NCBI GenBank assembly: GCA_016219175.1
Contig: JACRCD010000039.1
Span: 124,001 to 188,000, forward strand
DNA: 64,000 nt
Direction: 5' to 3'
From: Deltaproteobacteria bacterium
Lineage (GTDB): Bacteria > Desulfobacterota > Desulfobulbia > Desulfobulbales > SURF-16
The notes under the pieces were generated by a model, which did not search any database, was not told the DNA's origin, and worked only from the letters and a program-made list of their open reading frames with translations. Below, one piece after another: positions 8,879-19,158 of this stretch (positions are counted from its first letter, which is position 1; each line of letters begins with the position of its first letter). The position numbers were made by a program, and so were the translations under genes.

Positions 8879-11800
8879 ATGCCAATGAGTATAACTTCAA
8901 AACCTTCCTCTTCCGGGCAGCCGGGGGGGCGATGGTCCTGCGGGAAAGTGCTGGGCAAAAGGTGCTGCCAGTACCTCTTTGCCGTCGCGGTTGTCATCGC
9001 TGCCGTTGCCGGGCGTTTGTTTTTTCTCCAGGCCATGGGGACGCGTTTTGCCTTTGTCGCCCTGTTTCCCGCCGTGATGCTCGCCGCCCTCTACGGGGGG
9101 CTGGGACCCGGCCTGTTGGCCAGCGTTCTCGCCGCGTTTGCCGTGGATTATTTCTGGATCGAACCTGTCGGACGGTTCGCCATCCTTGATCCGCTCAGCT
9201 GGCTCGGCATGGCGATTTTTGTCGTCAGTTGCCTGATGATCTCTTTTCTTGCGGAGACGAGGCACCGCGCCCTGGCCCGGGCCGCCAGGGCCGAGGATGA
9301 AGCCGCATACGCCGCCGAGCGTGAGCGGGCCGCAGCGACGCTGCAAAGCGAGCGCGACTTGCTGCAGGCCGTGATGAACGGCGCGAAAAACTCGCACCTC
9401 GTCTATCTCGACCGGGACTTCAACTTTGTCCGTGTCAACGAAACCTACGCGGCCAGCGGCGGTTATCAGCCCGCGGAGATGGTCGGCAAGAATCATTTCG
9501 CTCTTTACCCCCACCCCGAAAACGAGGCGATCTTCACCCGCGTCCGCGATAGCGGCGAACCCTTCGAGGTGCGCGATAAACCCTTTGAATTTCCTGACCA
9601 GCCCGAACGGGGGGTGACCTACTGGGATTGGGTGCTCACCCCGGTCAAGGAATCTGACGGATACATCAAAGGGTTGGTCTTTTCCCTCCATGAAACCACC
9701 GAGCTCAAGCGGGCCGAGCTTGAGCTGGAGACCTCCGTCGAGTTTCTTGACCTTGTGAACAGGAGCAAGGGTACCGATGACCTGATCCGGCTGGCCACTG
9801 ATTACTTTCACCGCAAATCAGGCTGCGAGGCGGTGGGCATCAGGCTCAAACGGGAATATGACTACCCCTACCATGAAACGCGAGGTTTCCCGAAGGAGTT
9901 CGTTTTGCTGGAAAGCAAACTGTGCGCTCGCGACCGGGGCGGGCGGCCCATTTTCGACAGCCTCGGCAAACCGGTGCTTGAATGTATGTGCGGCAACGTG
10001 ATCTGCGGGCGGTTTGATCCGCTCAAGCCCTTCTTTACGGGCAAAGGCAGCTTCTGGACCAACAGCACCACGGAGCTGTTGGCGACCTCCTCCATGACCG
10101 ACCTTCTGGTCCGCACCCGGAACCGCTGTAACGGCGAAGGCTACGAATCGGTGGCCCTCTTCCCCCTGGGCGCGGGTGAGGAACGGTTGGGCTTGTTGCA
10201 GTTGAACGATAAGCGCAAGGACCGTTTCACTCCTGCAATCATAGCCCGCTATGAGAGACTGGCGGAATATCTGGCCGTGGCCTTGGCCAAGCTCGCGGTC
10301 GAGGAGGCGATGCGGGTCGTGACCGCGCGCGAGCGTTTTCTGGCCGAAGTGGTTGAGAATGCGACCACGCCTTTCAGGGTGGGGGCTGCCGACGGGCGGC
10401 TGTTGCTGTTTAACCAGGCCTTTGCCGAACTGACCGGCTACAGCCGCCAGGAGATCGAGGAGCGGTCGTTGAACTGGGCTCATGATCTAACCCCGCCCGA
10501 GTGGCGCGCGGAGGAAGCCTTGATCCTCGCCCGGGCGGTACAAAACCGCGAGCCGGTGCGCTATGAGAAGGAGTTATGGTGCAAGGACGGCTCGCGCGTG
10601 CCGGTCGAGCTGCGTGTTCAGCCTGTTTTCGCCGGAGACGGCGTGCTGATGCACTACCGCGCCTTCCTCTCCGACCTCACCGAGCGCAAGGCGGCCGAGC
10701 AGCGACTCGCGCAGGAGAATCGCGAGATTGAGCTGATCAACCGTATCCTGCGGGTTTTTGCCGGAGAAAGCGGCAATGAGCTGTTCGACCAGGTGTTGGA
10801 CATCGTGCGGGAGGGGTTGGCCAGCCGGCATGGCGTGTTCGGCTACATAGCCGAGCCGGGCCACTTGATCTGTCCGAGCCTGTCGAAGATGCTCGACGAG
10901 TGCGAGGTGGCGGGCAAGTGCATTCACTATCCGCCCGAAAAATGGAAGGGCTTATGGGCTCGGGCGCTCCGGGAGAAAAGTTCATTTCTCACCAATGAAC
11001 CAAGCCCGGTGCCTGCCGGGCATCCGCCTATCCGCAACAATCTGGCCGCCCCCATCCTTTTTCAGGGCGAGGTGATCGGTTTGTTGAACCTGGCCAACAA
11101 AGATCGCGATTACACCGATGCGGACCGCGTATTGTTGGAAACCATGGCCGAGCGCATCGCCCCGCTGCTCTATGCCTGGGTGCAGAAGAAACTGCGCGGG
11201 GATGAGCGGGCCGAAGCCGAGGCGGCGCTGCGCAAAACGATCAGGGAGCTGGCGCGATCCAACAAGGAACTGGAACAGTTCGCCTATATCTCTTCCCACG
11301 ACCTGCAGGAGCCGCTGCGCATGGTCAGTGTTTATACGGGGCTGCTGCGGGAGCGTTATCAAGGGAAGATCGACGACAAGGCGAATCAGTACATCGCCTT
11401 TGCCGTCGAGGGCGCTCAACGGATGCAGTTTCTGATCAACGACCTGCTGGCCTACTCCCGGCTGAGCGACGATGCCCGGGAGATGAAGCCCACTCATGTG
11501 CAGGAAGTGCTGGATACCGTGGTGGCCAATCTGCGCGTGGCCCTTGAGGAAGCGGGGGCCAAACTGACCCAGGATCCGCTGCCGGTCGTTACCGCGGATG
11601 GTCCGCAACTGGCGCAGCTGTTCCAGAACCTGATCGGCAACGCCATCAAGTTCCGGCCTTCACAGGTCAATGCTGAAATCCACGTGGGGGCCAGCCGGAT
11701 CGAGCATGTCCTCGGCCCGGCCGCGGCAGCGGATGGGCGGGGCCTGGCGCCGAGCAGTGATGGCGGCTGGTTATTTTCGGTGCGCGACAACGGCATCGGC

Positions 11801-12061
11801 ATCGACCCCTGTTTTTCCGGCAGGATCTTTAAGATATTCCAGCGCTTACACACCCGGGAACGGTATCCCGGCACAGGCATCGGCCTGGGGATCTGCAGGA
11901 AGATCGTGGAGCGCCACGGCGGCCGGATCTGGGTGGAGTCGGAGTTGGGAAAAGGTTCGAAATTCTTCTTTACAATTCCCGATACGCCCCCTGGTTCGCC
12001 CGGGTCGGCGGGCGGAGAAATAACGGCGCCCTTGGCGCCCCAAGGAGGCCATGACCTATGA
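8879..12061 (+). CDS. Large membrane sensor histidine kinase (DUF4118-PAS-GAF-PAS-GAF-HisKA-HATPase)
   Basis: Hybrid-free sensor kinase of 1060 residues. Order seen: a KdpD-like four-helix membrane domain (about 30-125), a linker, a PAS-like region (about 160-275), a GAF-like region with several cysteines (about 285-475), a second PAS (about 485-600), a second GAF (about 610-770), and the kinase core. The H-box is FAYISSHDLQEPLRM with the phospho-accepting histidine at residue 807. The N-box is LFQNLIGNAIKFR, the G1 box DNGIGID and the G2 box GTGIGLGICRKIVERHGG. The core resembles bacteriophytochrome-type kinases, but no chromophore-binding phytochrome domain was recognised. The stop overlaps the downstream receiver gene as ATGA, naming the likely partner. 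The signal is unknown. Confidence 0.88.
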   Translation: MPMSITSKPSSSGQPGGRWSCGKVLGKRCCQYLFAVAVVIAAVAGRLFFLQAMGTRFAFVALFPAVMLAALYGGLGPGLLASVLAAFAVDYFWIEPVGRFAILDPLSWLGMAIFVVSCLMISFLAETRHRALARAARAEDEAAYAAERERAAATLQSERDLLQAVMNGAKNSHLVYLDRDFNFVRVNETYAASGGYQPAEMVGKNHFALYPHPENEAIFTRVRDSGEPFEVRDKPFEFPDQPERGVTYWDWVLTPVKESDGYIKGLVFSLHETTELKRAELELETSVEFLDLVNRSKGTDDLIRLATDYFHRKSGCEAVGIRLKREYDYPYHETRGFPKEFVLLESKLCARDRGGRPIFDSLGKPVLECMCGNVICGRFDPLKPFFTGKGSFWTNSTTELLATSSMTDLLVRTRNRCNGEGYESVALFPLGAGEERLGLLQLNDKRKDRFTPAIIARYERLAEYLAVALAKLAVEEAMRVVTARERFLAEVVENATTPFRVGAADGRLLLFNQAFAELTGYSRQEIEERSLNWAHDLTPPEWRAEEALILARAVQNREPVRYEKELWCKDGSRVPVELRVQPVFAGDGVLMHYRAFLSDLTERKAAEQRLAQENREIELINRILRVFAGESGNELFDQVLDIVREGLASRHGVFGYIAEPGHLICPSLSKMLDECEVAGKCIHYPPEKWKGLWARALREKSSFLTNEPSPVPAGHPPIRNNLAAPILFQGEVIGLLNLANKDRDYTDADRVLLETMAERIAPLLYAWVQKKLRGDERAEAEAALRKTIRELARSNKELEQFAYISSHDLQEPLRMVSVYTGLLRERYQGKIDDKANQYIAFAVEGAQRMQFLINDLLAYSRLSDDAREMKPTHVQEVLDTVVANLRVALEEAGAKLTQDPLPVVTADGPQLAQLFQNLIGNAIKFRPSQVNAEIHVGASRIEHVLGPAAAADGRGLAPSSDGGWLFSVRDNGIGIDPCFSGRIFKIFQRLHTRERYPGTGIGLGICRKIVERHGGRIWVESELGKGSKFFFTIPDTPPGSPGSAGGEITAPLAPQGGHDL

Positions 12062-12495
12062 CCGTGGAAATTCTCCTGGTGGAAGATAATCAGGCTGACG
12101 TACTATTGTTGAGCGAGGTGCTGGAGACCGAGGAGTGGAGCCATTGCCTTCATGCGGTTGAGGACGGGGTGGAGGCGCTTGATTTTCTCTACCGCCGCCA
12201 CGCCCATGCCAACGCCCCCCGGCCGGATCTAATTCTGATGGACCTCAACACCCCGCGGAAGAACGGCAGCGAGGTTCTGGCCGAGATCCGGACTGATCCC
12301 GTCCTGGCGCACATTCCGGTCATCATCCTCTCCGGCTCTCCCTGGGAACGGGACACCCTGAGTCTGCTTGGCATTCCGGAAGAACGCTATCTCATCAAGC
12401 CCATGACCTATCAAGGCTATCTCGATGTCGTGCAGCAGATTCAAGACATCTGGCGCCGGCTGGGCCGTGCAGGCAGCCGGGACTTGCGCCCTTAA
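12058..12495 (+). CDS. Single-domain response regulator, Rcp1-like
   Basis: Stand-alone receiver domain of 145 residues, without a DNA-binding output. It starts EILLVEDNQADVLLLSE, has the phospho-accepting aspartate at residue 62 in LILMDLNTPRKNG, a serine in IILSGSP at the switch position and the lysine in YLIKPM. The phrase DLNTPRKNG and the ADVLLL opening are typical of receivers paired with phytochrome-like kinases (Rcp1 group). The four-base overlap with the 1060-residue kinase implies co-translation and a two-component pair. It likely acts by protein contact or as a phosphorelay intermediate. Confidence 0.88.
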   Translation: MTVEILLVEDNQADVLLLSEVLETEEWSHCLHAVEDGVEALDFLYRRHAHANAPRPDLILMDLNTPRKNGSEVLAEIRTDPVLAHIPVIILSGSPWERDTLSLLGIPEERYLIKPMTYQGYLDVVQQIQDIWRRLGRAGSRDLRP

Positions 12496-12552
12496 GGGTG
12501 GGTGAAGAATCGCCATCAGCGCTGCCGGTAATGATTTCGGCAAGAGGAAATA

Positions 12553-13377
12553 CTAGCGCTGGCAGACGGGGCAGAAAAATGAGCTTCTCCCGCCGATTAT
12601 CCGTTTTTCAATAATGGCGGAGCAGAGCTTGCACCTCTCCCCCGTGCGCCCATAAACCATCAATTCAAGCTGAAAATATCCCTTCTGGCCCGAGCTGTTG
12701 ACAAAGTCACTGATGGAGCTTCCCCCCTTGGCAATGGCCCTGGTGAGCACCTCCCTTGTCTTTTCGGCGACGGTTTCCCACTTGGGCAGGGTGAGCGAGC
12801 CGATCGGCGTTGCCGGGTGGAGGCGGGAATAAAAAAGGATCTCGTTGGCGTAAATATTGCCGATCCCCGCAACCATGCGGCTGTCGAGAAGGAAATTTTT
12901 CACCGGCTGCAGGCGTCGCCCCGCCATTTTTTTCAAATAACGGCCGGAAAAATTGTTTTCCAGCGGCTCGCGGCCAAGCTGCTGAAAGGGGTCATTCTTT
13001 TGCAGCTGATCCGGCGTCAGTACCCGGATAAAACCGAAACGGCGCACGTCGTTGTACCGCATCTGCACCCCATCCCGGAAGCTGAAAACCACATGATCGT
13101 GGAGAGTGGGCGGCGCCGTGGCGGGGAAGATGCCGAGCTTGCCGGTCATCCCCAGATGGACAACCATCAAGGCATCGTTTTCCACCGCAAAGAGAAGGTA
13201 TTTCCCTCGGCGATTGATGGCGCGGATGCAGCGCCCCTTAAGGTGGTGGAGAAGATCAGCCCTGGGGATCGGCACGCGCAGCTTTTTGCTGGAAAAGGTT
13301 ATGGCGTCAATTACCCGGTCAACCACGTACGGGATAAGCCCCCGGCGAATGACCTCTACTTCGGGAAGTTCGGGCAT
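12553..13377 (-). CDS. mutM: Formamidopyrimidine-DNA glycosylase
   Basis: Base-excision repair enzyme (Fpg) that removes oxidised purines such as 8-oxoguanine and cleaves the abasic site; 274 residues. After Met removal the N-terminus is PELPEVEVIRRGL, giving the catalytic Pro and Glu. The central helix-two-turn-helix contains VAGIGNIYANEILF, and the C-terminus ends in the four-cysteine zinc finger CKLC...CPVC (about residues 249-272). It begins three bases after the stop of the large radical SAM fusion gene, so the two are probably one transcript. It converges with the receiver gene at 12495. Confidence 0.95.
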   Translation of the reverse strand: MPELPEVEVIRRGLIPYVVDRVIDAITFSSKKLRVPIPRADLLHHLKGRCIRAINRRGKYLLFAVENDALMVVHLGMTGKLGIFPATAPPTLHDHVVFSFRDGVQMRYNDVRRFGFIRVLTPDQLQKNDPFQQLGREPLENNFSGRYLKKMAGRRLQPVKNFLLDSRMVAGIGNIYANEILFYSRLHPATPIGSLTLPKWETVAEKTREVLTRAIAKGGSSISDFVNSSGQKGYFQLELMVYGRTGERCKLCSAIIEKRIIGGRSSFFCPVCQR

Positions 13378-13380
13378 TTT

Positions 13381-16300
13381 TTAGATTACCAGGGCTAGCG
13401 GCTGCTGCAAAGCCATGTTCCTGTCCCGCGTTTCCCAGAGGGTACAGGCCTGGCGGATGCATTCACGGTTCCGGGTATATTGGCCGCAGGCAATGGTGTC
13501 CGCGGCAAGAAGCGGAACGGGTAAAATTTCTTCTGATAATTTTCCGGCGGCCCGCAAGGTTATGAACGTCTCGCGCTGACAGCACCGGCCTGCCTGCAGC
13601 AGCGAAAGTTGTTCAAGAATTTTTGCGGTAACCTGCTGGGCCGTCTGCCGTTTCCCGGGGGTCAGGGGGGTCGCCTCCAGGATCACGGAAAAGGCGATTC
13701 CCGCCCCGATCGCAGCCCCGCAGCTTCCCCAGAAACCGCATACCCCTCCCGGCACCTTGCTGCCCCGTTCAATGGCGGTGAGAATCTCTTTTCTGCCAAC
13801 CTTTCCCCCCCGGGCCCGGTAGGTGGAAAGGATGACCCCCGGCACCAGGGCGTGATGCTCCGGGCCGTGCATGGCGATGGCGGGTTGGGCCCTGATTTTT
13901 TTCATCAGGGTCAGCAGGTCTTCGATGGCCGATTCGGTGCAGATCTTTTTGATCACCGCAACCCCTTGATCCTGATGGCAGGAATCACAGACAAAATGGC
14001 CGCTGCGGCAGGAGGCGTTGGTTGCTTTCTTTTCGCCGCAGTAATGACAGACCCGTTCCCTCGCATTGGTAAAATAACACAGTTCATCGCCGCAGACCAG
14101 GCAATCGGCATGTTGCCGGCTTTGCTCCGTTGCCGTCGGACAGCAGGATGGGCCGGGAGCGTCAGAGCTTGCCGGCGGCAACCCGCAGCACCCCCCGGTC
14201 TGTTTAATATTGGTAACCTCCCCGCTTTCATTGACCACAAAGAGTGAATCATCCAGGGCTTGGGCCGCGGCCAGGGTGATTCTCGTTTTTTTACCCTTGA
14301 GCAGCAGGGTTCCGCTTTCGGTATGCACGGCGGCAAAGGGGCCGCGGTAAATAACATCAACCTCCTGGGCTTGCGCGGGCTTGAAGGCGGCAAAGGTAAG
14401 GGAATAAAAAGAGATGACGCCGATCTGCCGGTAAGGAAAGCGTTTTATCAGTTTGATGGCGGAAAAACCAGCGGCCCGCAGCATGGCCATGAGGTCTTCC
14501 TGCCGCATGGCCCCGCCCAGGCATTCACCGCGGAATTTTTCGTTGTTCTTGATGTGCGCCGGGACCTGCACATCCGTGACAATATCGGCCACAACCAGTC
14601 TGCCGCCCGGCTTCAAGACGCGGAAGGCCTCATGCAGGGTCCTTCGCTTATCAGGGCTCAAATTGATGACGCAGTTGGAAATCACCGCATCAGCCGTGCG
14701 GTCAGCAAGAGGGATGGCTTCCAGAAAGCCTTTTTGAAATTTCACATTATCATAACCCAGCTCACGAGCCACCTGTCTTTGCGAGGCGCGGGCCAGATCA
14801 AGCATCTCGTCGGTCATGTCAATGCCGAACACCCGGCCGGCCGGGCCGACCATCTTGGCCGCCTGAAAACACTCAACCCCGCTGCCGCTGCCCAGGTCAA
14901 CCAGGGTCTCTCCCGCTTTGAGTTCCGCGTCCTGCACCGGGCTGCCGCAGCCATAGGAGCGCTGTTTTGACACGGTGGGAATAAACCGGGCCTCCTGCTG
15001 CTGGAGAGCAAAGGGATTGACGATTTCTTCATTGGTCCGGATGGCGGCCCGGCCATAGAATTCCCGCACCGTGGCCTGCCCCTGGTCTCCGGACAGGGAA
15101 ACAACGCAGTTGCAATGGGTAAGCATCACCTCCTGTCCGCCCTCGGGGCAATCATAACGGACATCCCCCATGCGCAGCAGAAAACCCGCCCCGTCATCCG
15201 CCAGCGGATATTGCCCGGCCTGCCGGGCAATGAGCCAGAGGGCCATCTTATTGTAGAGTTCAACGTAGGGATCATGGCCGGCAAATTTCCCGCTGGCAAT
15301 GTAGCTGTGATCGATATCCCCGCCGCCGATCAGGAAATGCAAGGCATTTTCCTCATAGCTGCTGCCGGACAGGGTGGCGCCCCGCACCTCCTGCAATACC
15401 GGCCCGTGGCGCCAGGTATGTTCCAGACCATCAGCAAGCGAGCCGCACTTCAGGGCAGCAAGGCCCACCAGGGCGGGAGAGGGATAAACATGACCGTCCG
15501 GGCCGACGGCCAATGATTCCCAGCCGCTGTTGCTCAGGTCGTAACGAGTGCCGGGGGTGGAAAAAACCTGACTTTTGATGGTCTCCGCATTATCGATGAC
15601 CACTCCTTTTCCCGGCGCGCTTTCCAGCACCCGCCGCAGATGGGGCCAGATTTCGGCAGGGGGTATAAACTGTTCATCGCTGCCCTTGCCCCGGACAAAA
15701 TGCCAGAGCAGATGGATATTGGACAAGCCGTTATCCGCGGCAAAATCGATAATGGCCGGCAGATCCGCGATATTTTCCCGGTTAACGGCAACCGAGAGGG
15801 TGGCCTTCATGCCGATGTCGCGCAGCGCCGCGAGATTGTCCAGCAGGCGGGCAAAAGCGCCCTTGCCGCGCAATCCGTCATGGTTCTTTTCCATGCCGTC
15901 AAGACTGATCTGCAGATGAAAGCGGTCCGCTGGAAGCTGTCGCAGAAGATGACTGTTTTCCTTAAGCAGCAGCCCATTGGTCAAAACCACGGCACGCATT
16001 TGCTGATTTTGCAGCAGGCCGTGCATCATTTCCACAAAATGGGGGTAGACAAATGGCTCTCCTCCTGTAAAATAAAAAAGCGTGCAGCCGAGGGAGGCTG
16101 CTTCGGCCATGGCCTGGTCAAGCTGCTGCCTGCTTAATGACTGCGACTGGGCGGGCGAGGCGGAAAACAGACAGTGACGGCAGGAGAGATTGCATTGGTT
16201 TGTTAAGTGAAACCAGCATTCCTTCAGGGCGGCAAGCTGCAGATGGTTTCCCCGGCCGCTGTAGGGAATGGCTTCAGAGTCCTCGATCCGGGAAAAAAGA

Positions 16301-16506
16301 AGTTCCCGGGCAAACACGGCCGCCCCGGGATCATGCCCGAGAGGCACGGGGCCTGCCTCCGGCGAAAGAAGATGCCTGGCGTTTTGCAGGAGAATATCGG
16401 CCTTGTCCCCTGCCACAAACCAGTCCGGTTTGCGGGGGTTGATATAAATCGGCAGGCCGTTGCTATCAAAACGCTGCCAGTATTTTAATGATTGCATCGT
16501 TTTCAT
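13381..16506 (-). CDS. Radical SAM / ArsM-like methyltransferase / DUF5714 three-domain fusion
   Basis: A single 1041-residue frame with three modules. Residues about 95-300 are a radical SAM domain: CNLSCRHC (C105, C109, C112) and TGGEP at 147-151, with the SLDG strand. Residues about 480-720 are a SAM-dependent methyltransferase close to arsenite methyltransferase ArsM: VDLGSGSGVECF, GIDMTDEM and ISNCVINLSPDK. The three arsenic-binding cysteines of ArsM appear at C520 (YGCGSP), C612 (SNCVIN) and C662 (ECLGGA). CC pairs follow at 773-774 and 788-789. Residues about 800-1025 match the DUF5714 type, with CLVCG, CHYCGE, CDSCH and the core GVCGFWGSCGAAIGAG. It is co-transcribed with mutM and diverges from rph. 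The substrate is unknown; a metalloid or a modified organic ligand are both possible. Confidence 0.8.
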   Translation of the reverse strand: MKTMQSLKYWQRFDSNGLPIYINPRKPDWFVAGDKADILLQNARHLLSPEAGPVPLGHDPGAAVFARELLFSRIEDSEAIPYSGRGNHLQLAALKECWFHLTNQCNLSCRHCLFSASPAQSQSLSRQQLDQAMAEAASLGCTLFYFTGGEPFVYPHFVEMMHGLLQNQQMRAVVLTNGLLLKENSHLLRQLPADRFHLQISLDGMEKNHDGLRGKGAFARLLDNLAALRDIGMKATLSVAVNRENIADLPAIIDFAADNGLSNIHLLWHFVRGKGSDEQFIPPAEIWPHLRRVLESAPGKGVVIDNAETIKSQVFSTPGTRYDLSNSGWESLAVGPDGHVYPSPALVGLAALKCGSLADGLEHTWRHGPVLQEVRGATLSGSSYEENALHFLIGGGDIDHSYIASGKFAGHDPYVELYNKMALWLIARQAGQYPLADDGAGFLLRMGDVRYDCPEGGQEVMLTHCNCVVSLSGDQGQATVREFYGRAAIRTNEEIVNPFALQQQEARFIPTVSKQRSYGCGSPVQDAELKAGETLVDLGSGSGVECFQAAKMVGPAGRVFGIDMTDEMLDLARASQRQVARELGYDNVKFQKGFLEAIPLADRTADAVISNCVINLSPDKRRTLHEAFRVLKPGGRLVVADIVTDVQVPAHIKNNEKFRGECLGGAMRQEDLMAMLRAAGFSAIKLIKRFPYRQIGVISFYSLTFAAFKPAQAQEVDVIYRGPFAAVHTESGTLLLKGKKTRITLAAAQALDDSLFVVNESGEVTNIKQTGGCCGLPPASSDAPGPSCCPTATEQSRQHADCLVCGDELCYFTNARERVCHYCGEKKATNASCRSGHFVCDSCHQDQGVAVIKKICTESAIEDLLTLMKKIRAQPAIAMHGPEHHALVPGVILSTYRARGGKVGRKEILTAIERGSKVPGGVCGFWGSCGAAIGAGIAFSVILEATPLTPGKRQTAQQVTAKILEQLSLLQAGRCCQRETFITLRAAGKLSEEILPVPLLAADTIACGQYTRNRECIRQACTLWETRDRNMALQQPLALVI

Positions 16507-16609
16507 CTCAAAAATAGGTTACATTGAGGGACTTATCCAGCGCCGCTGGGTTTGAAAAAGATAATCCATAATCATAATTGTTTCGACAGGAAAATATACT
16601 GAAAAAAAT

Positions 16610-18438
<1,829 letters not shown>

Positions 18439-18440
18439 AT

Positions 18441-18604
18441 TGATGGCGTCGTAAAAACTTCGATCTACAGCGTTGCAGCGCATTTTTGTTCGCTCGGCAT
18501 ACCGCGTGTATAGCCTCACTCGCAAAAATACACTACGCCTTGTATATCGAACTTTGTTACTTAGCCATCTTGGCGTTTTCGCCTACTTTATTACGAGTTT
18601 ATCA
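18441..18604. repeat. Dispersed imperfect palindrome, copy 2
   Basis: A 164-bp copy of the element at 3764-3926, starting TGATGGCGTCGTAAAAA two bases after the tgt stop and ending with ACGAGTTTATCA about 20 bases before the yajC start. It is somewhat diverged (for example TTATTACGAG at the right end). It fills the whole tgt-yajC gap, so any yajC promoter must be inside it or upstream in the rph-tgt unit. Confidence 0.85.
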
Positions 18605-18624
18605 AATTAATCAAGGAGTGACAT

Positions 18625-18966
18625 ATGACATCTTTAGCTTATGCCGCCGATGCGGCAGCCCCGGCGGGCAATCCATTGACCGGCTTTCTGCCGATGATTC
18701 TCATTTTTGTGGTTTTTTATTTTCTGCTTATCAGACCGCAGCAGAAAAAAGCCAAGGCCCAGCAGGAATTTTTAAACAACCTGAAAAAAGGTGATGAAGT
18801 CGTCACGGGCGGCGGCCTGCATGGGAAAATCACCGGCATCACCGATACGGTCGTTACCCTGGAAATTGCTGACAACGTCAAGGTCAAGGTTTCCCGCCAG
18901 TATATTCTCTCTTCCGTCTCCGCCGCCACTTGTTCCAAGCAGGATCAGGCCTGCGGCACCAGTTGA
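18625..18966 (+). CDS. yajC: Preprotein translocase subunit YajC
   Basis: Small single-pass inner membrane protein that associates with SecDF; 113 residues. One hydrophobic helix (about 20-41, PMILIFVVFYFLLI) is followed by the family phrase RPQQKKAKAQQEFLNNLKKGDEV (read in two parts, RPQQKK then LKKGDEVVTGGG) and GKITGI. The C-terminus carries two cysteines. A clear Shine-Dalgarno AAGGAG precedes the ATG. It follows tgt, as in many bacteria, but the usual secD and secF genes do not follow; an unrelated signalling operon does. Confidence 0.93.
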   Translation: MTSLAYAADAAAPAGNPLTGFLPMILIFVVFYFLLIRPQQKKAKAQQEFLNNLKKGDEVVTGGGLHGKITGITDTVVTLEIADNVKVKVSRQYILSSVSAATCSKQDQACGTS

Positions 18967-19158
18967 GGGATTGGCCGTTAGTTCCGCCGGTGGTGTAACA
19001 ACGAGATGATTATGAAACCCTGGCCTGATAACGTATTGGCAGAGGATCCGTTTTGCCAGGCGCGGGTCGGGGAGCATTTTTTGAGTCTTTTTTGCCGTGC
19101 CGGCCAAGGAGGGGCGATCCGGCTCTCACTCACTTTTTTTGCAACTGACTAGGCACTC

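Noticed and set aside
8897-9811. 304-residue minus-strand frame opposite the sensor kinase
   Set aside because: Antisense to a coding frame with complete domain motifs; no recognisable protein features.
18967-19158. Possible gene in the yajC to HDOD kinase gap
   Set aside because: No frame with a start, ribosome site and protein-like composition was found in these 192 bases.
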